Position numbers and translations under genes: made by a program. The notes beneath the pieces are model-generated. The model was not told the origin of the DNA, made no database searches, and was given only the letters and a program-made list of their open reading frames with translations. From Bacteroidota bacterium (GTDB lineage Bacteria; Bacteroidota; Bacteroidia; Cytophagales; UBA9547), in NCBI GenBank assembly GCA_004293915.1, contig RDZG01000054.1, positions 112,515-176,514 of the forward strand: a DNA stretch of 64,000 nucleotides. The letters are read 5' to 3'. Position 1 is the stretch's first letter, and every line of letters begins with the position of its first letter. Shown here in pieces: positions 1 to 11,800 of the stretch.

Positions 1-2673
1 ACCACCCTTATCGGTTTAGGAAATTTTGTAAATGCTACTAATGCCACATTTATATACAAAGGGGCTACCATTCCATTGACATATCTTGATTTTTCTGCTT
101 CAAACAATTTAGCAGTTTTTAATAATACTAATAATTCACAAACTATTCCAGCTATCAATTTTTATAATCTTTCTGTAGTTGGTGTAGGTTCAAATGGAAT
201 GACCTTAGAAGCTGGAGTTATTAATGTAGATGGCAACTTGTATAATGAAACACAAGCTGTTCAGCCTTTGGGAATCTTATCATCAAATACTACGCTCAAA
301 ATCAGAGGCGATATTGTTGGATCTGGCGTTTTAGCAGTTGCCAATGCTATTACAAATACAGTAATCGAAGTGAGAGGAAACTATAGTGGTTCAAATAATT
401 TTTCAGTGGGAAATACGAGCGACAATCAATTTATATATGCTGGTTCAGGCAATCAAATTGTAAATGCCAGTAACTATGCTACATTAGAAGTAAAAAACGG
501 GGGAGATAAAACTGTAAATAGTGCTATCGATATCTATAAAGCACTTTCGCTAAGTGGTGCAAATTTAGTTTTGAATGGGTCAACTACTTTAAATTTGTTT
601 AATGGCTCTGTTAATATTGGTGGTTCTGTTCCTTTTGGATTTGGGAATGCGGTGGTGGCGAGTACAAGTGCTAATGCGTTAATTAAGAATGGCTCGGTAA
701 TATCTGATTTTATAAATTTTGTTTTTCCATTGTCTACACCTACTGTATATACTCCACTTACAGTTACAAGTTTCAATTATCCTGTTGGTAATCAATTTCT
801 TAGTTATGCAGTTACGGACTATACCTCGGCTTATTTAGACTATATTAAACACCAATATTTTATAAACCCATCTTCTGTTTTTAATAATTTCAATTTCACT
901 ATTGAAGTTACTCCTTCTTCTTCAGTAGGTAATGAAGGTAATTTGCATCTTTTTGATGGGGTTGGTCTCAATGATTTAGGTTTAGTTAGCAATCCTATTG
1001 CAAATAAATTGAGTCATACTATATTATTAAACATGGGAGCTTCTCCATTTACCTTTAATAGCACCACCAACAAACTCTATCGTTCTGTAACTTCCACCCC
1101 TTTCAATTGGACAGCCTCTAACACCAATTGGGAAGAAAGTGCTGATAATGGAGGAACTTGGTCTCCAGCAGCTCAAACCCCTGGTGCAACGGGTGGTGAA
1201 ATTTATTCTGTCATTATATCTCCAACCCATACTGTAACAAATAGATATACCAATGCTGCTCCTCAAAATTTATCCATTTCGGGTGGGGCTTTGTTGGATT
1301 TGGCAAATAATGCTTTTTCGGTGGCGGGACAAACTTTTGTAGATGGAGAATTAAGGGCAGGAGGTACTGCCGGGGAAAATATAATATTAGGAAAAACTAG
1401 CATTGGCTCATTAGGGAAAATACAAGGAGGCACAGATAATGCATTCAATATTACTGATTATTTAGTAAATGATGGGTTGTTTTTCAATCCAAGTAATGAT
1501 GTTGAATTAAATGCACTTTCTGAATTTACAATATCAGGTATAGGACAGAATATTTTTAATGGAGTAAGATTGATGAATGGAACTGCCAATGTCCTTAATC
1601 AAGCACAAGCGTTGACTGTTACAGGTGCGTTAACTGATGACGGAGGAAGTGGGATTGTTTGGAAAAACGATGATAACTCATCTTTTACATATAAAGGTTC
1701 TGGTACATTATGGTCAGGTACAGGTATCTTCGATGCCACTTCAACAGGCAATACCTTTGAATATGCATTAAATGGAAATCAAACTATCCAACCTATTACC
1801 TATTTTAACTTAGCTGTTTCTGGAACTGGCACAAAATCTATAACTGCAAACACAACCGCTTTAGGCGATGTGTTGGGTGCTGGTACTCTTGCAGTTGGAA
1901 ATAATATTACACTTTTTTTGGCAGGAAATTTCGATCACACAGGCACACTTACACCTGCTGTTGGCTCAATTATAGATTATTTTGGTTCTAACACACAAAA
2001 TGTAAAACCCACAACTTATGCCAATATGCGAGTGAGAGGCGGTGGAGATAAAATTTTGATAGGTAATGTTACTATTGGAGATGGCACTAATTCTTCATCT
2101 TTAAATATGGCTGGGGCTAAAGTTGTGTTAGGAGATAATAACCTGATAATAAATAATGCAAGTGGCATTGCTGAAATAACACCTTATTCCACCGCAAATT
2201 ATGTAGAAACCAACGGGCTGGGTTCTTTAGGTAGAAAAGGTCCCGGTGCGATTATTCCATTATATCCCATTGGTTCAAATGGCTTTTTAGCAAGTGTTAC
2301 TGGTGCATCTTTTAATATCGCACCTACTAATGGCACTCTATTTTTCCGTACAGAAGCCACAGAAGCTCCTTTGCAAATTAATTCATTGTCTTCGTTAAAA
2401 CGCCATTGGGTGAGTACATGTGTTGGTTGTACTATTTCCAGCGGTACTTATACTTTTAAATATGACGATGCCGATATTCAAGGTTTGGAAACAAATTACA
2501 AATCTGCATATAAAACGAGTGTTGCAAACTGGGTAGTTGGAACACCAGGAGTAACCCCAGCCTCAAACGAAATTAGTATTGTGAATCCAGGTGCTACCAG
2601 TGTGATGCTTTTTACCGCTGGTCCAATTTTTTTAGAAGCATTGCAACTTTTGGTGATTGGTCAAACAGTTTAG
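1..2673 (+). CDS. Giant T9SS surface adhesin, N-terminal-side fragment (partial at window start, frameshifted at its end)
   Basis: The frame is open from base 1, so the gene begins outside the window. The fragment is Gly/Asn/Ser/Thr-rich beta-solenoid sequence with repeated strands of the type YxNLxVSGxGxKxLxGNxTIxG. From about 1075 a full GNW-type module starts (LYRSV, then NW and WEESADNGGTW). The frame stops at 2671-2673, but homology continues in another frame: from 2628 that frame reads FFRSIATFGDW, then WESSPDG, which matches the module start at about 5708. The break is therefore a lost T in the T7 run at 2627-2633, since one extra T would restore a single reading frame. It belongs to the same gene as the next entry. 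The protein is probably exported by the T9SS and displayed at the cell surface, because the sorting domain lies in the second fragment. The role (adhesion or gliding) is inferred from architecture only. Confidence 0.85.
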   Translation, partial: TTLIGLGNFVNATNATFIYKGATIPLTYLDFSASNNLAVFNNTNNSQTIPAINFYNLSVVGVGSNGMTLEAGVINVDGNLYNETQAVQPLGILSSNTTLKIRGDIVGSGVLAVANAITNTVIEVRGNYSGSNNFSVGNTSDNQFIYAGSGNQIVNASNYATLEVKNGGDKTVNSAIDIYKALSLSGANLVLNGSTTLNLFNGSVNIGGSVPFGFGNAVVASTSANALIKNGSVISDFINFVFPLSTPTVYTPLTVTSFNYPVGNQFLSYAVTDYTSAYLDYIKHQYFINPSSVFNNFNFTIEVTPSSSVGNEGNLHLFDGVGLNDLGLVSNPIANKLSHTILLNMGASPFTFNSTTNKLYRSVTSTPFNWTASNTNWEESADNGGTWSPAAQTPGATGGEIYSVIISPTHTVTNRYTNAAPQNLSISGGALLDLANNAFSVAGQTFVDGELRAGGTAGENIILGKTSIGSLGKIQGGTDNAFNITDYLVNDGLFFNPSNDVELNALSEFTISGIGQNIFNGVRLMNGTANVLNQAQALTVTGALTDDGGSGIVWKNDDNSSFTYKGSGTLWSGTGIFDATSTGNTFEYALNGNQTIQPITYFNLAVSGTGTKSITANTTALGDVLGAGTLAVGNNITLFLAGNFDHTGTLTPAVGSIIDYFGSNTQNVKPTTYANMRVRGGGDKILIGNVTIGDGTNSSSLNMAGAKVVLGDNNLIINNASGIAEITPYSTANYVETNGLGSLGRKGPGAIIPLYPIGSNGFLASVTGASFNIAPTNGTLFFRTEATEAPLQINSLSSLKRHWVSTCVGCTISSGTYTFKYDDADIQGLETNYKSAYKTSVANWVVGTPGVTPASNEISIVNPGATSVMLFTAGPIFLEALQLLVIGQTV
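2627..2633 (+). other. T7 homopolymer at the frameshift of the giant adhesin gene
   Basis: Seven T residues precede AGAAGCATTGC. With eight, the upstream frame would read GP-IFFRSIA and continue uninterrupted into the downstream frame. Either the sequence or assembly lost one T, or the gene is really off in this clone. Slipped-strand phase variation is possible at such a tract, but nothing here proves it. Confidence 0.85.
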
Positions 2674-2885
2674 GAGGGATTTGGGAATCTTCTCCAGATG
2701 GTATTAATGGGTGGACTTCAGTTCCTGTTGGAGATTATCCTGGAAAATATTTACCTGGCAATGTAGTAGATATTGATGCTGGAACTATTGTAACTTTAGA
2801 TGTAACACCACTTGAATTAGGAAATGTAACGGTAAGTGGTACATTAAATTCTAATACCAACACAAAAATTACTTTTGGACAAAAA

Positions 2886-5800
2886 ATGTCGAGTATTGGC
2901 ACTGGTACTGTTGCATTAAATGGTGATGCTGAATTCAAAAATGGAATAATCTATAATTCTACAAATAGTTTTTCCTTAAATCGAAATACTTTATTTACAA
3001 CTAATAATCAAACCATTAGTGGTATTGGCACTTCTAATTTCAGTACTGGCGCAAGTACGATTGCTGGCATTATAGTAACCAACCAATTAAATCCAATTTG
3101 GGTTATGACTGGTTCAGTTACGGGTACAGATGTTAATTCAACTTTGGAAAACGATAAATTATTGTCCATTAGATTTGCAGCAGAACCTATGGCAATAGGA
3201 AATTTAGTTTCTACCTCCACAAGTTCTATTTTATGGTACGAAAATACAGGGATTAGAACCATAAAAGGGGGGACATATTATACTATTATTCTTGCTGGAA
3301 TAGGTACAAAAACGTTAAACGGAGATGTAACAACAAACATAATTGGAATAAATGGTGCGTTGAGTTTTGGAAATTCGGTTGCTCGTACTTTGAGCGTTAC
3401 AGGTACACTTACCGTTAGCAATACCATTGATATGTCTGGCACGCTTGCTCATCAATTGTATATCTCTGCAAATGCGATTAACTCTTTAGCAGGGTTAAAT
3501 TTATTGGCGGGAAGTGGAACGGTGCATTACAACAGAGCTAGCATACAAAATATTCTACCATTTACTTACAATAATCTCATTTTAATTAATTCTCAAAAAA
3601 ATCTACTTAACAGCACCACCATCACTGGGAACTTAAATATAGCCACCAATGCCACCCTTTCTTGTTCAAATGTCGCCAATCAAAATATATTATTTGCTTT
3701 AGGAAATTCCACCATCAATGGTATGTTAGATTTTGGAACTACTGTGCATACCATGGCTTTTGGTAGCGATGTTGGAATTCAAAATTTAGTTGGAAACGGT
3801 ACCATCCGCATGAAAGGTTCAGGTTTGGCTCATGTTTGGGATAATAAACTCGATAACAACAATTTTACAGGAACCATAGATGCTGATTTGCCAAGTGTGG
3901 TGGCTTTTACAAAAGATAATATGGTCTTTGGACAACCTTTGCCATCCAAAAATGGCATAAATGCTTATCCAAATGTATTGATGTCTGGACAAAGCCCTAA
4001 ACAACAAACTTTTTTGAGTTTAATCAATGGTGATTTGACAGTAACAGGTGCAACTTTCAATACAGGTTCTGCAAATGGCGAAATTTTGACTGTAGTCGGA
4101 AATACTTTATTGGATGGTTCTACCGCAATACTAAGTTCACTAAACGCATCAAGTCCGCAAATATTTGTTTTCAAAGGCGATTTTGAAATTAAAAACGATG
4201 CTAGATTAAATATTAGTTTAACAATTGGCAACAAAGCCGTGATGTACGGAGCAAATAATGTAGCTACAAATGGTAATTTAAGTGCTGACTGCAATAACAC
4301 CTTAGAATATGCACTTTTGGGTAACCAACGTATGTTTGATTTTGGAAATGCAAATGCAATAACTCATCAATTATTGATTTCTGGTTCAGGCACCAAAACT
4401 GTAACTTCTGCTATAAATGTATGCGGTTTGAGTATTACTGGCACTTCTACCTTATACACAAGCGACAAACAAATTACGGGTACAGTCACAGAAAAAATGC
4501 TGATGGAAAGCGGCACTAGTTTGATATTGGGAAACCCTGCAAATGCCACAGCTGTTTTATTTCCAACTAATTTTACAAGACCCAATATAAACCTTGCTCC
4601 AGCCAGTACAGTAGTTTATCAATCTTTTATCAATCAAAATATAAGTGCAGTGCCTACCTATGGAAATCTGTATATAGATGGCTCTGGAATTGTAAAAAGT
4701 TTAGATGGCAATACAACTGTTTTGGGTAGCCTATGGATAAAAAATGGACATTTAGATTTCAATACTTCTGTTTCTAATCTTGATGTGATAGGGGCAAGTA
4801 CGGTAAATGGTGTATTGCAATTTACAGGAGCTACTACCCAACTGGTTGCAGTTACGTTTAATAGCGATTTATTAGTTACTAACCAATTGAATTTTGCCAA
4901 CAATTTTGCACACAATGTAAATGTGCTAGGTGATTTTAATTGTAGCAATACATTAAATATGACTGGTGTTGCAACTGCTCCGTATAGTTTGAATTTGTTT
5001 GGAGCTAATAATACAATCAATCAATCAAATTTTTCAACCAATCCTAATGGGACTGTAGCTTATAGAGGAACAATCACTCAAAATATAGCCCAATTAAATA
5101 CAAATCCTTATGCCAATTTGGTAGTTAGTGGAGGAGGTATCAAAAGTATTTTGAATGATACCAAAGCTAATACCTTGCATTTGGATGGAGCAGTAGTGCA
5201 AATGGTTTCTCCAAAACTTTTGTATGTAAATTCTATTACGGGTTCAGTCGTTTATGATGTCAATAATATGGTCAGTGCAGATCCCTCTGGCGTTGGAGGA
5301 ACCCTTGTGAAATTAGGCACTGCCAATAATCAATTCAAAGATTTTGTATTCCCTATTGGCGTAAATGGAATTTATTCTTCAGTTTCTATTGTGGGAATAA
5401 ATGCATCAAGTTATAATGGCACAGGAGAAATTAGGATAAAACCCATAGATACAATTTTGGGGTCAAATTATATGAGCAGAATGTTTGAAATTTCTAGTGC
5501 TAGTATCGTAGGAATTACAGATTTTAAAACGCAATTTTTTGTAGATCCAAGTCAAGTAAATGGCACACCAAATTTAGTAAAAATAAATGGAATAACATTG
5601 CCAAATAGCTTTGTAGATGGTTCTAGTGCAAGTTTTGGATATATTAACGCAGCTAATAATTCCTCTATTAACGGTACTTGGTTTGCAACTGCAAACCCAA
5701 TTCCTACCTTTTTCCGCTCTATCGCTACAGGAAACTGGAACGACCCTACCAAATGGGAAGGTTCGGCTGACGGCATAAGCTATTATAGTTTAGTGAGTGG

Positions 5801-8800
5801 GCAATATCCTGGAGCTAGTGCAAGTGGGGATATGGTAAGTATCAGTGGAGCAACCACTATTACTGGAAATGTAAGTCCTTTGGAATTAGCCTCGATAACG
5901 GTAAGTGGAACTTGGAATATAGGAGCTAATAATTACACCATTGCAGGACAAACATTGATTAATTCGGGTGGTGGTTACATTACTGGAATTGCAGCTCCAA
6001 GAACTTATTTTATTGATAAAGTATTTATGAGTGCAGGTAGTCAATTTTTGACTGGAGCAAATGCCTATCAAGAATTTCAAAACGGATTTGTGAATAATAC
6101 TTCATTTCCTGCTGATTTTAGCTTGAATGGACACACTAAGTTTGCATTAAATAATCAAACAATTTCAGGTTCATTAGCTAACTATACTTTTTGCTACGGT
6201 TTATTAGAAGTAGATAATGATGTAACAGTCGAGAGCCAATCTAGGTTTGTTGATTTGGCTGCAAATACTTCTTTGATAGGTTTAAATGCGAATTCTACTT
6301 GGAGATTAGGTTCAAATAATAATGCAATTTATACAAGTAGTAGTGTTGAGTTAATGAAAGGCGGTATTTTGAACGCTACGTTGCCAAGCACATTTGTTGC
6401 CTATTTAGGTAATAATCAAAAAATAAAAAACACAAACTATTATACTATTCAAATTGGTAATCCTGGTACTAAAATTATTGAAGGACAAGTAAATGCTACT
6501 TTTTTAGGAAATATTTCTGGATTTGCTACACTTTCGTTTTCGGGGGCACAGCTTTCTGTATTATCCGTAACAAGTGATTTTTATCTTAATTATAACACCA
6601 ATGGAGCGGATATGTCTGGTGGTGGATTTGCACATCGATTATATATTGGAGGAGCTACAAATACTATTTCTGGTGCTTTTACTGCTGGAAACGGAAATAT
6701 TATTTATAACGGTACGGGCAGTCAGGAAATCATTGATTTAGATTATAATAATCTCGAAGTATCTGGGAATAGCACCAAATCTCTAACAGGAAACACCTCC
6801 ATATCAGGTACTTTGAATATGAATGGCGGAGTTTTAGACCTTGGAATTTATAGTTTAACTACTTCTGGAATTACGCCTACTACCGTGTATTCTCCTCTGA
6901 ACATGATACGGATGAGTGGTACTACTACTTTGGGTATTTTGTGCTTACGAAATCCTATTTCTGGTTTTGAAATCGTATATCCTGTAGGTACCGCAAACGA
7001 CTATACTCCTGTTTTCTTTAGCACACTTAATTCTAGTTTGATTTCTACGGAAAAGTCAGTTCGTATTCAAATTGTAACATTAACAGGAGGCACTAATAGG
7101 ATAAACAGAGCCTTCAATATCAGTACAAATGGCTTAGAACCTGCTAATAATTTTACTGCGGAATTTATTTTTGTACCAAGTGATATTGTAGGTACTCCAA
7201 ATAATGTAAATAGGTATAGCCCTACTCAAAATGCCATTGCTAGTGGTGTGGTAGATTTTGGCTTATTCAAATATACTGTAAATGAAACTGCGAGTGGAGC
7301 TTTGTCCGTTTCTGGACTTTGGGTAGCAGAAAGCAATCCTGTTCCCACCATGCCACTAGGCAATAGAGGTATTTATTTTGATGGAGTAGATGATTATGTT
7401 TCATGTGGAAGCTCAATAAATACGGTTCTTCATTCTACTGCATTTACAGTTGAGGCGTGGGTGAAACTTCCCAAAGTAAATGCTGAATATATTATTTTAT
7501 CTAACAGAACAACTTCGAATAATGGGCTTTCAGTAAGTATAGGAAGTGGTCAGCTATCATTTTCTTTTGGGAATGTTGCTGTTGTATCTTCTCCAAGTGT
7601 TTTAACAGATGTTAATAAATGGTATCATGTAGCAGTGAGTTATGGAGCTGGAAATGTTAATTTTTATGTTGATGGAGTCTTGGTTCATAATTCAACAATT
7701 AGTCCTATAAATCCATCAAATATTGGTGCAACTTTAGGCAGAAGTGAATTTTTATCGGTCTACTCTAATTTTCAAGCAGACGAAATCAAAATATTCAACA
7801 CCGCTCGCACTGCATCAGAAATACGAGCAGATATGAGCAGTACAGCTACAGGTACGGCTGGCATGGTAGCATATTGGAACTTTGAAGACGATGCAGCGGT
7901 TGGAAATCAAACTATTGCTACCGATGTGACAGCCAATACCAATGATGGAACTTTAACAAACGGTCCACTTTGGGCTTTGCGTGTAACCGACAACACCGAT
8001 AACGGAGGTGCAGGGCTTGGTTCTCTTCGCCAAGCGATTACAGATGCAAACTCAGATAATGACAAAGATTATATTGATTTCAGTATGCCAAGTGGAACGC
8101 AAACCATACAGCCAACCACAACCTATAATTTAACACAACCTGTTTTTATTGATGGATTTTCACAATTAAATACCATTGCAGGAGAAAATTCTATACCAAA
8201 TTCAAATTCTTTTGGACTGCCAATAAATGCCAAATTGAATGTTGTTATTTCTGGTCCTGCACCTGGAAATGCCACATGTTTTGATTTGGGTAATACATCA
8301 AGTGGAAGTATTTTTAAAGGGTTGGTCGTGAACCACTTTGGCTTAAATGGAAGTACAGCAGCTTTCAATTTAGCTTCAGATTCCAACAATCATACAATTT
8401 CAGGATGCTTTTTAGGTGTAAACAGAGATGGAACTGCTGTAACTGCGGCAGAACTTAATAATGTGAGTTTGTTGGCCCTTTCAACCAGTGCATTAGTTCT
8501 TGGTGGGAATTCAGATGCAGACCGGAACTTGGTTTCTTCTGGTGAATTGTTTTGGAATGGCAGTACGAATAATACCATTACAGGAAATTACTTTGGTACT
8601 AATGCAGCGGGCGACACTTATCTGTCAAATGTTATAATTACATCCATTTGGGGTAATTCACCCATGTTGTTTCAAAATAATGTGATTAGTGGTACTTTGT
8701 TGATAGAATCAGCCATCTCAAATACCAAAATTATTAATAATAGGTTTGGCACAAAAGCTGACGGTACTGGTGTAGTTACAAATGGTGCACAAGCCATTCA

Positions 8801-11800
8801 GATAGGAAATACAAGTCAATCGAGAGGTTCTTCCAATGTGTTAATTGCAAATAACATCATTGCGAATAAATCAACTGGTGTAATTGTAGATGGAAATCTT
8901 TCTTATCAAAGTTTGAATAATTCCATTACTGGTAACAATATTTATGATAACACTATCGTGGGTATATTTCTGCAAGGAACGGGAAACAACAACAAACCTA
9001 CTCCACTTATCACTTCGGCTAACCCAGGCTTAATTTCAGGTACTTGCGTAGCAGGAGATGTGGTAGAAGTATTTAACGACACTCCACAGAGTGGCACTAC
9101 CAACCAAGGTAGAACATTCTTAGGTAGAGCCACTACGACAGGTACAAACTGGTCGTTTGTTGGTATATTTACAGTTGGTAATCGCATAACAGCTACTGCT
9201 ACCGATGCTACTAATGGTACAAGTGCATTTAGTGTGGCTGCTTTAGTTTCTAATCCACCTGTTCCTACCATGCCACTAGGCAACAGAGGCATTTATTTTG
9301 ATGGGGTAAATGATGAAATATCTGCTCCAGCTCCTACTACAAACCTTGATAATATTACTTTAGAAGCTTGGGTAAAAATGTCGCCAGATTATTTAGGAGG
9401 GCAAATCGTTAGAGTAGGACAAACAGGAGGTGGATATGCAATTTTCCATTCACCAGTATCGATAGAGCTTAGTGGAGTTGGATATTTATTTACTGGTCAT
9501 ACTTTGACTCCAAATCAGTGGACTCATATAGCTATTGTGCGTAATGCATCTGTTTGGAATGTATTTGTAAATGGAATCTTAGAACCTATCACATCTACTG
9601 GAATTCCGTCAAATTCAACTCCAAATGCTATTAATGGTAATTTTTTAAATATTGGGGGACGAAACAACGGCATTTATAAATTCTTCAAAGGTCAAGTTGA
9701 TGAGGTACGTTCGTTTGATACGCCACGTACACAAGCACAAATACAAGCGGATATGTCTTCTACTTTACCTAACGGTGCCGTGGGTTACTGGAATTTTGAT
9801 GAAACGACAGGAAATACTTTGTTAAATGCAGGTACAGTTGGAGCACCATCTAATGGAACATTTATAGACCAACCACTTCGTGCACTCCGTGTAACCAACA
9901 ATTCCGACAACGGAGGTGCAGGACTAGGCTCTCTTCGCCAAGCCATCATTGATGCCAATACAGATGCAGATAAAGATTATATTGATTTTAGTTTGCCTAG
10001 CGGAACGCAAACTATACAGCCAACCACAACTTATAATTTAACACAACCTGTATTAATTGATGGATTTTCGCAGTTAAATACCCTTGCAGGAGAAAATTCT
10101 ATTCCAAATTCAAATGCATTTGGGCTGCCAATAAATGCCAAATTGAATGTGGTAATAAATGGAGTTAGTGCTGGAACTAATAATGGATTTTTATTCGCTG
10201 GAGATTTTGCTGTGTTGAAGGGTTTGGTAATTAATGGATTTTCTTCAAGTTCAGCTGTGGAATTTAACACAGCATTGCCTGATGTAAGATACAATCAAAT
10301 TTCAGGGTGTTTTATAGGGACAAATAGAGAAGGCAACATTGCTGTTACAAATAGCTTAGCCATAAGGGCAACTAGCACTACTGCTAATACTAGAGCTTTA
10401 AACACTATAGGAGGTTCAAATATTGAAGATTTTAATTTAATTTCAGGAAATCAAACTGCATTACCTGATTTAAACGGTTTTGGAACAGGATTAATCATGC
10501 ATAATTATATTGGCACAAATGCACAAGGTACAGCTGCTTTATCTAATACAATGGCTCAACCATCAATCTCAATTATTTGGTCGCTCAATACAACCATTAC
10601 AAGTAATGTTATAAGTGGAAACGCAGGTGGCGGTATTACAATTGGTTCAAATACAAGTAGTAATATAATTATCACTAACAATAGAATTGGAACTCTAGCC
10701 GATGGCACAGGAACTCTTCCAAATGCCGGAAATGGAATAGTTATTGACGCAAATAATTCAAATAAAATTGGCGGAAATGGAGCAATGGATGGCAATATAA
10801 TTGCGAATAATGTTGGTTATGGTATTGTTATAAATAATTCTAATACTAATAATGAAATATTTGGAAATAGTATTTTTAATAATACAAATGGTGCAATTCT
10901 TTTATCCAATAACGGTAACAACAACAAGTCAGCTCCCATTATTTCTTCTGCTTTCCCAACCCTCATTTCAGGAACTTGCACGGCTGGTGATATTGTAGAA
11001 GTATTTTACGATTCTCCACAAAGTGGCACAACAGACCAAGGACGAGTGTTTTTGGGTACTGCTGTTACCGTTGGCACAAATTGGAGTTTTGCAGGAGTGT
11101 TTACAGTTACAAGTAGAATTACCGCCACTGCAACAGATGGTACAAGTGGTACAAGTGCATTTAGTGTGGCAGCTATAGTAATCCCAACTACACCTGGAGA
11201 AGCCTTGGCTTTTGATGGCGCAAACGATTATGTCCAAACCAATAGCTTGTGGCTTACTCTGATTAGCGACTTTACCTTAGAAGCCAGTGTGTTATGGAAA
11301 GGTAATACAGGTTCTAATCAAGCCATTATCTACAATGGCAATGCAGGTGCAAATGGCTATGGAATTGTAATTGAGGCAGCAAGTGCTAATTCATTAAATA
11401 TATTGGTAGGAGGTGTTCAATGGATTTCAACAGGTGCTGTACTTCCTATAAATGTATGGAGCAAAATAGTAGTTGTTAATACAGCTGGCATATGGACACT
11501 TTATCTAAATGGATTAGCGCAAACATTAACTCCTGTAAACAATAGTGTGCCTACTACAATATCTGGAGTTACTAACTCTTATATTGGTTCTGATAATACA
11601 CCTGGCAGCTTTTTTAATGGTATAATAGACGAAGTACGCATTTGGGATAGAGCCCTTTGCCCAACAGAAATTACAAGCATTTCAAGTTGCGAAACGCCTT
11701 CTTTTACTAGTGGTTTAGTTGCTAAATATGATTTTAATCAAGGTTTAGGCTCTGGTTCTAACACCAGCATCAACACCCTTGCGGATGCTAGTGGAAATAA

